A stretch of DNA of 64,000 bases, taken from positions 930,001-994,000 of the forward strand of contig CM056568.1 in assembly GCA_029721515.1 (NCBI GenBank), read 5' to 3'. Source of the stretch: Synanceia verrucosa (taxonomy: Eukaryota; Chordata; Actinopteri; Perciformes; Synanceiidae). Made by a program: the position numbers and the translations under genes. Under the pieces are notes generated by a model. That model saw nothing but the letters and a program-made list of their open reading frames with translations, did no database searches and was not told the origin of the DNA. Below, piece after piece: positions 1 to 9,379 of the stretch (position 1 is the first letter of the stretch; each line of letters begins with the position of its first letter).

Positions 1-39
1 GGTCCTTACCTACAACCTTCTGTAGAGTATCAACAGACT

Positions 40-1401
40 TCACAAATTTCTGCATGTCAGGAAAATAGTCTGTGACCTCCACTGACCTGCCAAAAGAGTC
101 ATCGAGAAGTCTGTCACCTCCTCCAAAGAATACAGATCTGTGCTCAGTGACACACTGTCTGCTACAGACACAGAATCTGAGTCAACATCATTATCAGAGA
201 AAATCACCGTCTGCTGACTGCGACCTGGAGCAGCCTGAGATCCAGCCTGCAGCTTCTGCTCCGTGTCTACAGCCTCTACCTGCATCGGCTCCCCAGCAGC
301 CCCCATCTGCTCAGGGGCACAAAGCTCCACATTTTCTGCTGTGTGAGCCTCTACCTGCTCAGTAGGGCACTCAGACACAATATTCACACGCACACTTTCA
401 ACCACTTTCTCCGCGCTAGACTCGGAAACACTCTGCCGTGCCGAAGCCCCGGAGGGCGCACCAGCAGCAACCGCCGCCGCACGCACGGAGCCAGCGGCAA
501 ACGCACGCGCGGAGCCAGCGGCAGACACCGCCGAGCGCGCGGGACCGGCAACAGCCGCCGAGTCCCCAGAGCCAGCACCAGCCAACTCCGATGAACCAGC
601 AGCAGCCACCGGGCCCGCGGGACCGGCGGCCGCCAACCGCCCGGCCCCACCGCTCACCTGCCCGCTGTCACCCCCCGCCCCCCCGCTCACCTCCCCGCTG
701 TCACCCCCGGCCCCACCGCTCACCTCCCCGCTGTCACCCCCGGCCCCACCGCTCACCTCCCCGCTGTCACCCCCGGCCCCACCGCTCACCTCCCCGCTGT
801 CACCCCCGGCCGGTCTTACGGTTTGCTGTCTGTGTGGACATGCAACACGTTTGTGGCCCACGTCTCCACACTCAAAACACTTAATGCTTCCCGAGCTAGC
901 ATAAACCATGTAAAACCCTTCTTCGTGTTTTACACGGGAGGACACGTCCAGTGTTTGAGACGGAGAGTCCAAAAACATGAAAACCTGCCTTCGCAGAGAC
1001 TGAACATGTTTTAGCTTAGCGTCCTTACACCTCAAAGCAACAGTACGAAAACCACTGGCAAACTTACCGAAACGCCTGAGCTCCTTCTCCAGGGCTTCAT
1101 TCTGAATGAATGGAGGGACGCCTGATACTGTGATCCGTGTTGACGGCACAGCCAGAGGAGAAACTTGGATAAACTCCTCATCGAGGATTAATCCATTCTC
1201 AATTAGTGCAGTAACAAAGCTCTGATGTTTGAAAAACACGACCACAGCTTTGTTCATGCGGGAAGCATAGGAGATGTTCCCGTGACCCACCTGGTCTCCC
1301 ACAGCCAGCAGGACCTGCTCCACGGTGGAGGCCGGCGGTGGCACCAGCCTCACACCGTGGCTCAGGGAAGCCGGCGGTGGTGGCGTCTCTGAGGACGCCA
1401 T
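40..1401 (-). CDS. LINE ORF1 (gag-like nucleic-acid-binding protein, CCHC zinc knuckle)
   Basis: The frame encodes about 453 residues from the ATG at 1401, which begins MASSETPPPP. Codons further upstream are open but contain only a GTG, so 1401 is preferred. The N-terminal 170 residues resemble the RNA-binding part of fish Tx1-type LINE ORF1, with an RRM-like stretch around TRITVSGVPPFIQNE. A CCHC knuckle follows at about residues 172-187 (C-F-E-C-GDVG-H-KRVA-C). After it come five near-identical 11-residue repeats (GGDSGEVSGGA), then an Ala/Gly/Ser-rich low-complexity tail and an acidic C-terminus. ORF1 proteins of this kind coat LINE RNA in ribonucleoprotein particles. The frame is uninterrupted, which suggests a fairly young copy. 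The stop is TGA at 40-42. Confidence 0.72.
   Translation of the reverse strand: MASSETPPPPASLSHGVRLVPPPASTVEQVLLAVGDQVGHGNISYASRMNKAVVVFFKHQSFVTALIENGLILDEEFIQVSPLAVPSTRITVSGVPPFIQNEALEKELRRFGKFASGFRTVALRCKDAKLKHVQSLRRQVFMFLDSPSQTLDVSSRVKHEEGFYMVYASSGSIKCFECGDVGHKRVACPHRQQTVRPAGGDSGEVSGGAGGDSGEVSGGAGGDSGEVSGGAGGDSGEVSGGAGGDSGQVSGGAGRLAAAGPAGPVAAAGSSELAGAGSGDSAAVAGPARSAVSAAGSARAFAAGSVRAAAVAAGAPSGASARQSVSESSAEKVVESVRVNIVSECPTEQVEAHTAENVELCAPEQMGAAGEPMQVEAVDTEQKLQAGSQAAPGRSQQTVIFSDNDVDSDSVSVADSVSLSTDLYSLEEVTDFSMTLLAGQWRSQTIFLTCRNL
655..815. repeat. 33-bp minisatellite inside LINE ORF1
   Basis: Nearly five tandem copies of a GC-rich 33-bp unit encode the 11-residue GGDSGEVSGGA repeats just after the zinc knuckle. 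The copies differ by only one or two bases, and the period is a multiple of three, so the frame is kept. Confidence 0.9.
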
Positions 1402-1565
1402 CCTCACCACGAGGCACCAAAAACACACAAAAAAAACACCAAAAAACACGAAAAAACGTTAGACCAAAAGTATCACCAAATAATCCAAACAATGATCATA
1501 CAAAAGAGTGATTAGAAAAGAAGTTTGAACACCTTCTACCGCTCTACCTCAACACACCTCCACCA

Positions 1566-1644
1566 GATAGATAGACAGATAGATAGATAGATAGATAGAT
1601 AGACAGACAGATAGATAGACAGATAGATACACAGATAGACAGAC

Positions 1645-1675
<31 letters not shown>

Positions 1676-1696
1676 CAGATACATAGACAGATAGAC

Positions 1697-1733
<37 letters not shown>
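1566..1733. repeat. GATA/GACA microsatellite
   Basis: This is about 170 bp of GATA units with scattered GACA variants. It abuts the presumed 5' end of the Tx1-type LINE. Long open frames across it (YLSIYLSI... proteins) are artefacts of the repeat. Confidence 0.97.
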
Positions 1734-1739
1734 CCACAG

Positions 1740-2748
1740 GGTGTTGTTTTCTTTCGATCCGCGAGGTTGCTGGAAAAAAGGAAGTTACACTGACTTTGCA
1801 CAGTAAGCGGTGAGGGACAAAATAGTCCGGTTGAAGCGCTCAGGGCACACACTCTAGAAACAGCATCAGCCATTGGCGGGTGCCTAGGTTTGTTTTACAT
1901 GCCAAACCCAAATTCTGCCCACCAGTGGCGCTTTGGTGGGTATTTGTTTTATTCCCTGAGTGAAGGTTTAGTTACACTGGCTCTAATAACTGCTGCCAGT
2001 AGAGTTATTCATTTTGTAGACATGAGGATGCCTGCTGCAGATGAATCAAATTATATCAGACGTCAGATGCTCTTCAACACCAGATATGTTGGTAAATGGA
2101 CTCTGGTTAGCTGGTTGTCACCTGACATCATTGATCAGACAGTCATTGATGATATGATGTGAAAAACTTCTGTTAAATGACCAATACTAGAGTTTTAACA
2201 CAAGCTTCACTCTGAGCCATGATATGTTATGTTACATGTTATTGCAAAACCTCACACTGCATTACAAACATCACACGTCAGAAACGATGTCAATACTGGA
2301 TTTATTATAGTGTATTAGCCCGTACACAATCACAAAATGTAACTGTTGCCGTTTCAGTGCAAAACCACCCACCACTACTCATACTACAGCTAATTATGCA
2401 AGTGCTCTCCACCAGCTGGGAGGGTTTGTTCCTGGGGTAATGAACATTTTCCTTTCCATTACTTTTGCAACTTCTGCAATATAAGGAACAAAAAATGCAT
2501 ATTGTGTTTTGATTTGTTTTCTATCCCCAGGAGGAGTTTAACTGGACCTTTTGCTTTACTAAGAGAGAGCAGCAGACACAGGTCAAACTGTAACTCACCA
2601 GAAGTACCATAGTCTTTGAATGGACAGGGCTCTCACACAGCAGCGAGTCCCACAGCAGTCCTCATAGGAGCGACATCTGCAACAAAAAAGTCACACAGCA
2701 AAGGCAGTAGGTCAGCAATAACACAAGAGGCCTCAAAATACACATACT
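1740..2748. other. No recognisable gene
   Basis: The longest frame is 90 codons at 1890-2162 on the plus strand (starting MFYMPNPNSAHQW). It matches no family I know and has no splice context. Nothing else is supported here. Confidence 0.5.
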
Positions 2749-3029
2749 TACACTACTCACAAAAAGTTAACCATAGTCGATTTTTGGGTGAAATTTCTGG
2801 AAAATGCAAAAAAAAAAAATCATGCTACAGTGATATTATGAAAGTAGGGCATTTAAGTAGAAGCATGCAATGATAATTTCTTCTCAAACAATTTAACAAC
2901 AGTGATGGGTATACCACAACAAAAAATGTCAGTGTCTCAATAACGCGTCATGTGTCCTTGAGCATCAATTACAGCTTTTCAACGTCTCATGCTGTTCACA
3001 AGTAGACTTATTCTTCTATTCTATTATTC

Positions 3030-3835
3030 TGCTGAGTCATGATATTCCACTCTTCTTGAAGGCTGCCCTCAGGTCATTGAGGTTTGGGGTGTGAGGTTAC
3101 AACCCTCTACCTGATGACTCAGCTGATCCCATAGGTTTTCTATGGGCTTCAGGTGTGGAGGAAGTGCAGGTCACTCCCTTTGAGGTACCCCAGCCTCCAG
3201 AAGCTGTTCCCTGATGATGTGACCTCAATGAGCTGGACACTGTCATCCATGACGATGAAATCAGGCACAATGACTGGGTTAATGATGTTATTCAGGTAGT
3301 GTCGGCCTGTCACAGTACCGTTCACAAGGTGTAGGGCAGTTCTGTATTAACTAGACTGGAACACCACCACCTCCAAAGGTCGATGCATAACATCCTCCTT
3401 GACATCTCCAGCAGTGTTGGCGGCCATCATTTCTGCTCAGTGTGAATGGACTTTCATCGGAGAACAGCACTGAGGCTCACTGGTTCCTTGTCCAGCACAA
3501 ACTCTCCCTGCCCATTCCAGACGATGACGCTGTGCCTGGTGGCATATTCAGGTACCCTTACAGGTCGCCTACCACACAGACCATGCTGATGTAAGCGATT
3601 TCGAAAGGCCTGATGTGACACTTGGTGCCTCTCACCTCCCTTAAATGTGCCTGGAGTTGAATGCCATTCACCATCTGGTTCCACAGGACACTGTTCATAA
3701 TGAGGTGGTCATCAGCATGGGATGTGGCCAAAGAACGTCCACTTCTGTGCCTTTCTGTGACTCTTCCAGTCTCTCTGTGTCTCTGTTGCAACCTGGTGAT
3801 GACACTCTGTGACACTCTAAGCTCAGTGGAAAGTT
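3030..3835 (-). pseudogene. Tc1-like transposase remnant
   Basis: Read leftwards from 3835, the translation shows a helix-turn-helix part (ELRVSQSVITRLQQRHRET), the linker GRVTERHRSGR and pieces of the DDE catalytic part (SRNDGRQ, HSVIVWNGQGEF). They lie in at least two frames with several stops. The apparent start of the 3558-3866 frame (MRIRGRKWMDE) is encoded by the inserted SINE and does not belong to the transposase. The copy is inactive. Confidence 0.6.
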
Positions 3836-4184
3836 CATCCATCCATTTTCTACCTCTTATCCTCACATAGGGTCGCAGGGGGGCTGGAGTCTATCCCAGC
3901 TGTCTTAGGGTGAAAGGCAGGGTACACCCTGAACAAGTCTCCACATCGTCACAGGACACATAGAGACAGACAACCACTCACACTCACATTCACACCTACG
4001 GTCAGTTTAAATTAGACAATTAACCTAATCCCCATGCAAGTTTTTGGATGGTGGGAGGAAGCTGGAGTACCAGAGAGAACCCACACAGACATGAGGAGAA
4101 CATGTAAACTCCACACAGACCCGGGCCAGAATTCGTACCCAGTATCTTCTTGCTGTGAGGCGACAGTGCTAACCACTACACCAC
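3836..4184 (-). mobile_element. tRNA-like SINE, family A, full length
   Basis: The minus strand starts GTGGTGTAGTGGTTAGCACT (a tRNA-like head) and ends in a tail of ATGGATGGAT type. It is flanked by a perfect 15-bp target duplication, GCTCAGTGGAAAGTT (3821-3835 and 4185-4199). Related copies lie at about 4910, 21913, 35083 and 57047. Confidence 0.88.
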
Positions 4185-4220
4185 GCTCAGTGGAAAGTTT
4201 CCACATATAATGATTTTGAA

Positions 4221-4450
4221 GAAATTTTCAGGGTTGGTCCGAAGTGGCCTAACTTAAAACCGATTAATTTTTGGCGGTGATCGGATCTGATTCAACGGCA
4301 CCACCAAAAATGAATCGGTTTTAAGTTAGGCCACTTCCCGCCAACCCTGAAAATTTCATCAAAACCCAACCATAACTTTTTGAGTTACTTTGCGAACCAA
4401 CAAACAAGCAAACAAGCCCCAGTGAAAACATAACCTCCTTGGCAGCGGGG
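4221..4450 (+). mobile_element. RTE-type LINE 3' tail with a fold-back arm
   Basis: The sequence ends with the fish RTE-type tail: ACTTTTTGAGTTAC, then GTGAAAACATAACCTCCTTGG. The same tail occurs at 24480-24590. Bases 4221-4279 are an inverted copy of 4301-4357, giving a hairpin of roughly 57 bp per arm. Confidence 0.65.
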
Positions 4451-4835
4451 GTAACTTTAAATAAAGAAGTTGCTGCCGCCGCGGAGGTCTTCGCTCTCTG
4501 AGTGCTTTTCTAGTTATGATATGAGACTGGGTTGATCACTGCTCCTCCCCGTGAAAAAATGAGCGATTGTAGCTGGTTTTCACACAGGCTGTTAAAGGGG
4601 CGTTACCCCTACGTCACTACGTCATTGCGGGGGATGCGTTATCTTCATGGAGCCGTCAGGGACCAGTCAGGGGCCTGTCGAGGGTCAGTCACGAAAACAC
4701 GGGAAAAATCCAATGGCTCCTGCTGGATTTGCTGCTCGCCAGCGAAATAACATCTGTACATTTCTGTTAGCCACAACAGAGGAGCATGATGGGGAAGTCT
4801 GTAGTTCAAAAAAAAAAACACTGATAGCTAGTTCA

Positions 4836-4900
4836 ACCTCCACTTACAGACCCATCTCAAAGTCACCTTTCCTCTCTGAAGTCCTAGAAAAGGTCATCCT
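4836..4900 (+). pseudogene. LINE reverse-transcriptase fragment
   Basis: A short translated match reads TYRPISKSPFLSEVLEKVI. This is the RT block seen as NYRPISNLPFLSKILE in the LINE-2 copies of this window. It is too short to assign a family beyond LINE-2-like. Confidence 0.55.
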
Positions 4901-4909
4901 GAAACACTG

Positions 4910-5137
4910 GGGTGGCGCAGTGGTACTCCGGCTTCCTCCCACCATCCAAAAACATGCATGGGGACGGTCAACTGGCTAATAAAAATTGCCTTTTACATGT
5001 GAATGTGAGTGGTTGTCTGTCTCTATGTGTCATGTGATGAACTGGAGACTTGTCCAGGGTGTACCCTGTCTTTCACCCTAAGACAGCTGGGATAGCGATC
5101 CTACGTAGGACAAGAGGTTGATAATAGATGGATGGAG
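4910..5137 (+). mobile_element. SINE family A, internally deleted
   Basis: The head GGTGGCGCAGTGG jumps directly to TACTCCGGCTTCC, skipping about 100 bp of the family sequence. The tail ends in ATGGATGGA. A 10-bp duplication TGAAACACTG flanks it (4900-4909 and 5138-5147). Confidence 0.82.
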
Positions 5138-5531
5138 TGAAACACTGTGGTACTTACATGAAGTAGATTGGGTATCCGCCTTCAAAATACCAGCAGTATT
5201 TTTTAGCCTCCACACACTGTAAAAGAGAAACAGATTAAAGTAGATATTATTTATCTAATTTCATAACTTGATCACTTCATTGCAAAGTGGTAGCAGCCTT
5301 TGAAAGCAAGGTTAATGTTTCATTTGCAGGGAAAACATGAATGCACAAGAACAGTAACAGCAACAGTCAGTCTGCAATGTAACAACATAAGACACTGACC
5401 TACTGGGTATCACAAACTGAATAATTTTTCAATGCCAAATTCTGATACTCAAGTGTCTGTGAGCCATGCTCTCAGATATCACTAGGGACAGGGGACACAT
5501 CTCCCTCAGATTCATAGAGACACCCTCACTT

Positions 5532-6803
5532 AGGCCTGTCACAATAATCAATAAATCAATTAATCGCACAATATATGAAAACAAACTCGTCCATATTGGA
5601 GGCCTAGATATAGAATGAACAGAATGATCCCTCCTGTCAGTCATAAAGACTCTTTGTCTCAGTGGGCTGAGACAAGGTCTATTTTATTGTTTTTGGTTGT
5701 GTTTCTTATTCAAGTACATTTTTTTCTAAAAGAGACTGAGAGTCCATTTTATTTTATTTTACTTTATTTTATTTATTTAAGATATTTAAAAGTTCTTGAC
5801 ATTCAGATTACATGTTAAATACCATGGTCCAACATTAACTCTTTGAGTGCCACTGACGTGTTTGTACGTCATTTAAAATCCAAGGCTCGAGTGCCATTGA
5901 CGGACATGTCAAAGTATTTTTTCTGCAGCAGGCACAAGAAGGGGCTCTCACGCAGCCTGTGAGTAATATTGGGGCTTGTGGGATTCGTAGTTTGGACATA
6001 AAGAGATGGTACGCACCAAATCAAAGCAGGAAGTGGAGACGATCACGATTAGAGAGCAAAACAGAATCTGGACAAAAAGTGGTGATTTTGGTGAAACTAG
6101 GCCTGACATGTCTCTCTCTACCAAAGAGGCTGCATAACAAGAGGGTTCACTCTGTGCATCTTTTTCAACACGTGGGCTCATTTGTTCCACAGCAGAATGA
6201 ACAGCTATAAGTTAAAGAGCTGAAAAGCTAAATACCTCAGCTCCGATTACAATGTTAAATACCAGGGTCCGACATTAACGGTTGCCGAAAGCCCAGGTGA
6301 AGTGAAAATAACAGGCGGACCGGCAGATCCTGCGCAAACACACTCGATCATGCCAGCCTGTGCTGCGTAGCTCAGAGTCACAGAGCCTGGTGACACAGAG
6401 CCAGGTACTGTCTGTAACACTTTATTAGTATTAGTATGATTTAAGTGCCAGTGATTTACAGCTGATGATGAATAGTTAAGAAGAGGCTCTATTGAGTAAC
6501 ATAGTGTCTGATTTATTTAAAACAGGTGGCTCACCTGTCCAGACAGGGCATGGAGGGTGTGACAGCTATTAATCAAATGTGAAATGGCAATAAATACTGC
6601 TCTGAAGAAATAAATGTGTTGTTGTATACAGTCACCAGGAAAAGGATTTTAGTAAAATAAGTTACAAGCGAATGTATGAGTCACACAGTGAGAAAAAGAA
6701 CCTCTTAAGAATCTCAGAGTAATGCTGAATATAATATTATCTATCGGCAATAAGCTGTGGGACAATATATCATCCAGCAAAGTTTGATATCGTGACAGGC
6801 CTA
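5532..6803. mobile_element. Putative hAT-like non-autonomous element, nested
   Basis: The ends are TAGGCCTGTCACAAT on the left and the inverse of it (GTGACAGGCCTA) on the right. Internal ends carry matching ACAATATAT segments in opposite orientation. No clear 8-bp target duplication was found, so superfamily and limits are tentative. A piggyBac-type end lies inside at 5839. Confidence 0.45.
5839..6245. mobile_element. piggyBac-type MITE fragment
   Basis: TTAA (5835-5838) is followed by CTCTTTGAGTGCCA, the same terminus as the complete MITE at 17294-17728. A related, inverted internal segment lies at about 6810-7010. No right terminus with TTAA was found. A 33-bp segment (about 5806-5838) is repeated at about 6246-6279. 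Confidence 0.5.
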
Positions 6804-8163
6804 AGTAAAACTAGCCTCTACTCTCCTACAGCTAAAACAAGAATGGAACAAGGTAAAGACGAACATTTTTTCATGATGAAATAGAGAGTCTCTTCTTTGA
6901 GCTCTTATTTGAGCTACGCTGTGTGCAAAATATTCTGTGGGTCATGAAAGATGATTCAAAATGGCCAAAATCGCTGGAACAAGGCACTTTTGGTTTTATA
7001 AAAGGACTGACACTCCATGAGTTTGAAGTTTTATATTACTCCTGTGTCATTGTTGTTGTCCTCATGATATTAATAAATAAACAAATATAAAAAAAATCTC
7101 CCAATGTCCCCAATGTACAGACTCATATGTTCATTCTTCCCACTTCCACAGACAGTTCAAAACCAATATGTCTCATATGTTCAGACTGACTGGCAATTAT
7201 TAAAAGCAGCACAGTCTTTTTTTTTTTTTTTTGGAGTGGAGGTTGGTACATTACATCACCTTTTGCAACTTCAGCACTTACTGTTTCACTTCCTCTGCTC
7301 TCACCAGCATCTTTCCTAACATCTAATTTCCATTGGATGCCGAATGACGCCGACGTCTGTCGACATCCGTCGGCCGTCAACATGCACCAGATCTGCCTGC
7401 TACAGCTCCACCAGACAGCTGGAATCATGAGATTCCTGCTGCCGGACATCCAACAAAAATAGAAGCTCTGTTGATTTGTTTTGGCAGGCGTTCCGCATTC
7501 AGTGGAAATTGACACACTGACAAAACATAAGCATCGATCCACATCCGGTGGACCGAGGCTGACTTCTCTTTCAGAGTTTCATTCTGAGGTTTGCAAGTAA
7601 GTATTCTCAACAATTTGACTTGTGTCTGTTTTTTAAGTTTCAGTGGTTTTATAAATACAGGCCCAAAAGGATACAACAATATTTCAACACTTCTCTGACA
7701 CTGTGTGGAGAGCAGCGCTCCTGTGTGGCATACCAGCTTGAGCTGATCTGGTGGCTGCCAACATGGTAACACAATGAGTTATTTGTCAGGCTTCAGGGGG
7801 AAAGATGGGACCAGGACTTTGAGATGAAGAGGCCTTTCATGCTGAATTTTTAGGGCAGTTCTAATGTTAATATAATCACCCAGTTATGTCACTGAAAGCA
7901 ACAAAACTAAGCTCTTCTGCCAAAGCACAAGTGAATGCAGCTGTCCTCTGTTTTCAAATAACCCCTGCAGCTTTCTGTGCAGCCTCTCCCACACGTCAGC
8001 TCAAATAACCCCTGATACCTTTTTTCCTGCTAAATGTGTGTGGGGGAGCACTGTCACATGACAAAATCTACATAAAGATCACTTTGTGTCATGTGATGAG
8101 TTAAAGGCAAATTTTGATGTGCCACAGAAACACTTCTTTAATTTAAAGTTGCAGGATACTATG
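6804..8163. other. No recognisable gene; MITE-derived and unclassified sequence
   Basis: Bases about 6810-7010 resemble the inverse of the internal part of the piggyBac MITE at 17294. A poly-T run lies at about 7218. Frames at 7123-7772 match no family I know. Confidence 0.4.
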
Positions 8164-8831
8164 TAGGAGTGTCCCGATCCGGATAGTGACATCGGATATT
8201 GGTTCAGTATCAGCAAAAAATTTGAATCCGATTATTTCGTCCTGCATTGGACCTTATTTCTGGGATAAAATACTGCCATTTACTCACACATTTCACTTTG
8301 GAGTCATTTGGAGAATTTCCAAAGATATTGGATTTGATGATATCCATTTAACAGGAGTGAATGGGGCACAGAAATGCAGCCAGTAAATGACACAAACATG
8401 ACCATTTCTCAAATAACAGACATTTAACAAGATGGGCTACACTATTACTATACTCATTTGCATCAGGATTTGTCCTGTAACTTGAGAAAATTCTATCTGT
8501 AAACAGACTGCTACTATAGTTTACTAAGGACCCCTAGTGCCCACTTATGTGTCCTTCACAGTGTCTGAACTAAAAAAAACTTATTTGTGATGTTGTCACA
8601 TACATGCTGTGTTTAAGTTCAGGCACTGTGAAGGCCACATAGGTGGGCACTAGGGGTCCTTAGTAAACTATGACACACAGGAAGTAGCGTCTGTAGATTG
8701 AATTTTTTCCAAGTAAACAGACTGCTACCATACTGATATTGTATCAGATCAATATCGGTTTCAGCCAGTACTCAAGGATGTCATATCAGCATTGTATCAG
8801 AAGTGAAAAAAGTTATATTGGGACACTCCTA
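8164..8831. mobile_element. hAT-like MITE
   Basis: The inverted ends are TAGGAGTGTCCCGAT (8164) and ATTGGGACACTCCTA (ending 8831). Sub-terminal GATATTGG/ATCAGTAT motifs are typical of fish hAT MITEs. The flanking 8-mers do not match well. A palindromic element lies inside at 8516-8671. Confidence 0.65.
8516..8671. repeat. 156-bp palindromic element
   Basis: The arms 8516-8571 and 8615-8671 are nearly perfect inverted copies (ATAGTTTACTAAGGACCCCT and its inverse). The 16-mer GTAAACAGACTGCTAC occurs on both sides, at about 8499 and 8713, and looks like a duplication associated with the insertion. Confidence 0.75.
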
Positions 8832-8921
8832 CCACATGTCGAAGTGCTTGAGTAAAATAAGACTGTGCCATCGGTGTGTGAAGAAGTATTTGGATTAGAT
8901 CACAAATGGGTAAATGTTATA

Positions 8922-8994
8922 CAGATTGTAAAGCCCAATGGGGCAAATTCATAATTGGTGATATTAGGCTATACAAATAAACTTGACTTGACTT
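8922..8994 (+). mobile_element. Very short LINE-2 3' end
   Basis: This matches the last ~65 bp of the LINE-2 copies at 15180-15240 and 59100-59165 (TGTAAAGCCCAATG...GGCTATACAAATAA). It ends in TTGACTTGACTT, the short-repeat tail of the family. It is a severely 5'-truncated insertion. Confidence 0.8.
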
Positions 8995-9145
8995 ATAAAT
9001 GTGACAAATGTTAAGCACTGGTTGTCAGCAGACTAAAGAAGCCCTACATCAGATTTTGTTCTTGCTGCTGCAACTTTCTGTCTGATAGTACTATACTACT
9101 GTACTATAACACTTTTCACAATGACAATAAGAAATTTCTTCATAC

Positions 9146-9160
9146 AGTATATATATGTAT

Positions 9161-9213
<53 letters not shown>

Positions 9214-9324
9214 TATACACACACACACATATAGATGTATACATGTAAATATATATATATATATATGTATACACACATACATATATACGTATGTATATAT
9301 ACATACGTATATATGTATGTGTGT

Positions 9325-9375
<51 letters not shown>
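9146..9375. repeat. TA/CA microsatellite
   Basis: About 230 bp of alternating TA with CACA and GTAT variants. Open frames on both strands (IYIYIY-type) are repeat artefacts. Confidence 0.97.
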
Positions 9376-9379
9376 TAGA

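Larger units (their letters stand above)
1..1560 (-). mobile_element. 5' part of a Tx1/L1-type LINE
   Basis: Reading leftwards, this block holds a short leader (about 1402-1560) followed by a gag-like ORF1 that ends at 40. ORF2 (endonuclease and reverse transcriptase) would lie beyond the left edge. The 5' boundary falls where unique sequence meets a GATA/CTAT microsatellite at about 1560. Some Tx1-group LINEs are known to insert specifically into simple repeats, so the junction may be a target site. Assignment to the Tx1 group rests on the style of ORF1 and is moderately sure. Confidence 0.6.
2749..4205 (-). mobile_element. Degenerate Tc1/mariner-like transposon, split by a SINE
   Basis: The left end begins CACTACTCACAAAAAGTT, a terminal motif shared by a common fish Tc1-like family. 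The minus strand then holds scattered transposase homology between about 3030 and 3835. A SINE (3836-4184) interrupts the element, and a short piece continues to about 4205. The other inverted terminal repeat was not found, so the right end is probably lost at the junction with the RTE-like sequence. Confidence 0.6.

Noticed and set aside
438..884. Pro/Arg-rich plus-strand frame over the LINE ORF1
   Set aside because: It is the antisense of the GC-rich repeat-bearing ORF1 with no domain of its own.
1402..1449. 16-residue extension of LINE ORF1 starting at 1449
   Set aside because: The codon at 1449 is GTG on the minus strand. The ATG at 1401 begins a sequence typical of the family.
1544..1873. 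YLSIYLSI-type frames near 1.6 kb
   Set aside because: Translation of the GATA repeat.
3558..3866. 102-codon frame as an intact transposase start
   Set aside because: Its first 11 residues come from the inserted SINE. The rest is an interrupted Tc1 piece.
7123..7772. 139- and 115-codon minus-strand frames as host genes
   Set aside because: Cysteine and tryptophan scatter shows no domain, the frames overlap each other, and one runs into a poly-T tract encoding poly-Lys.
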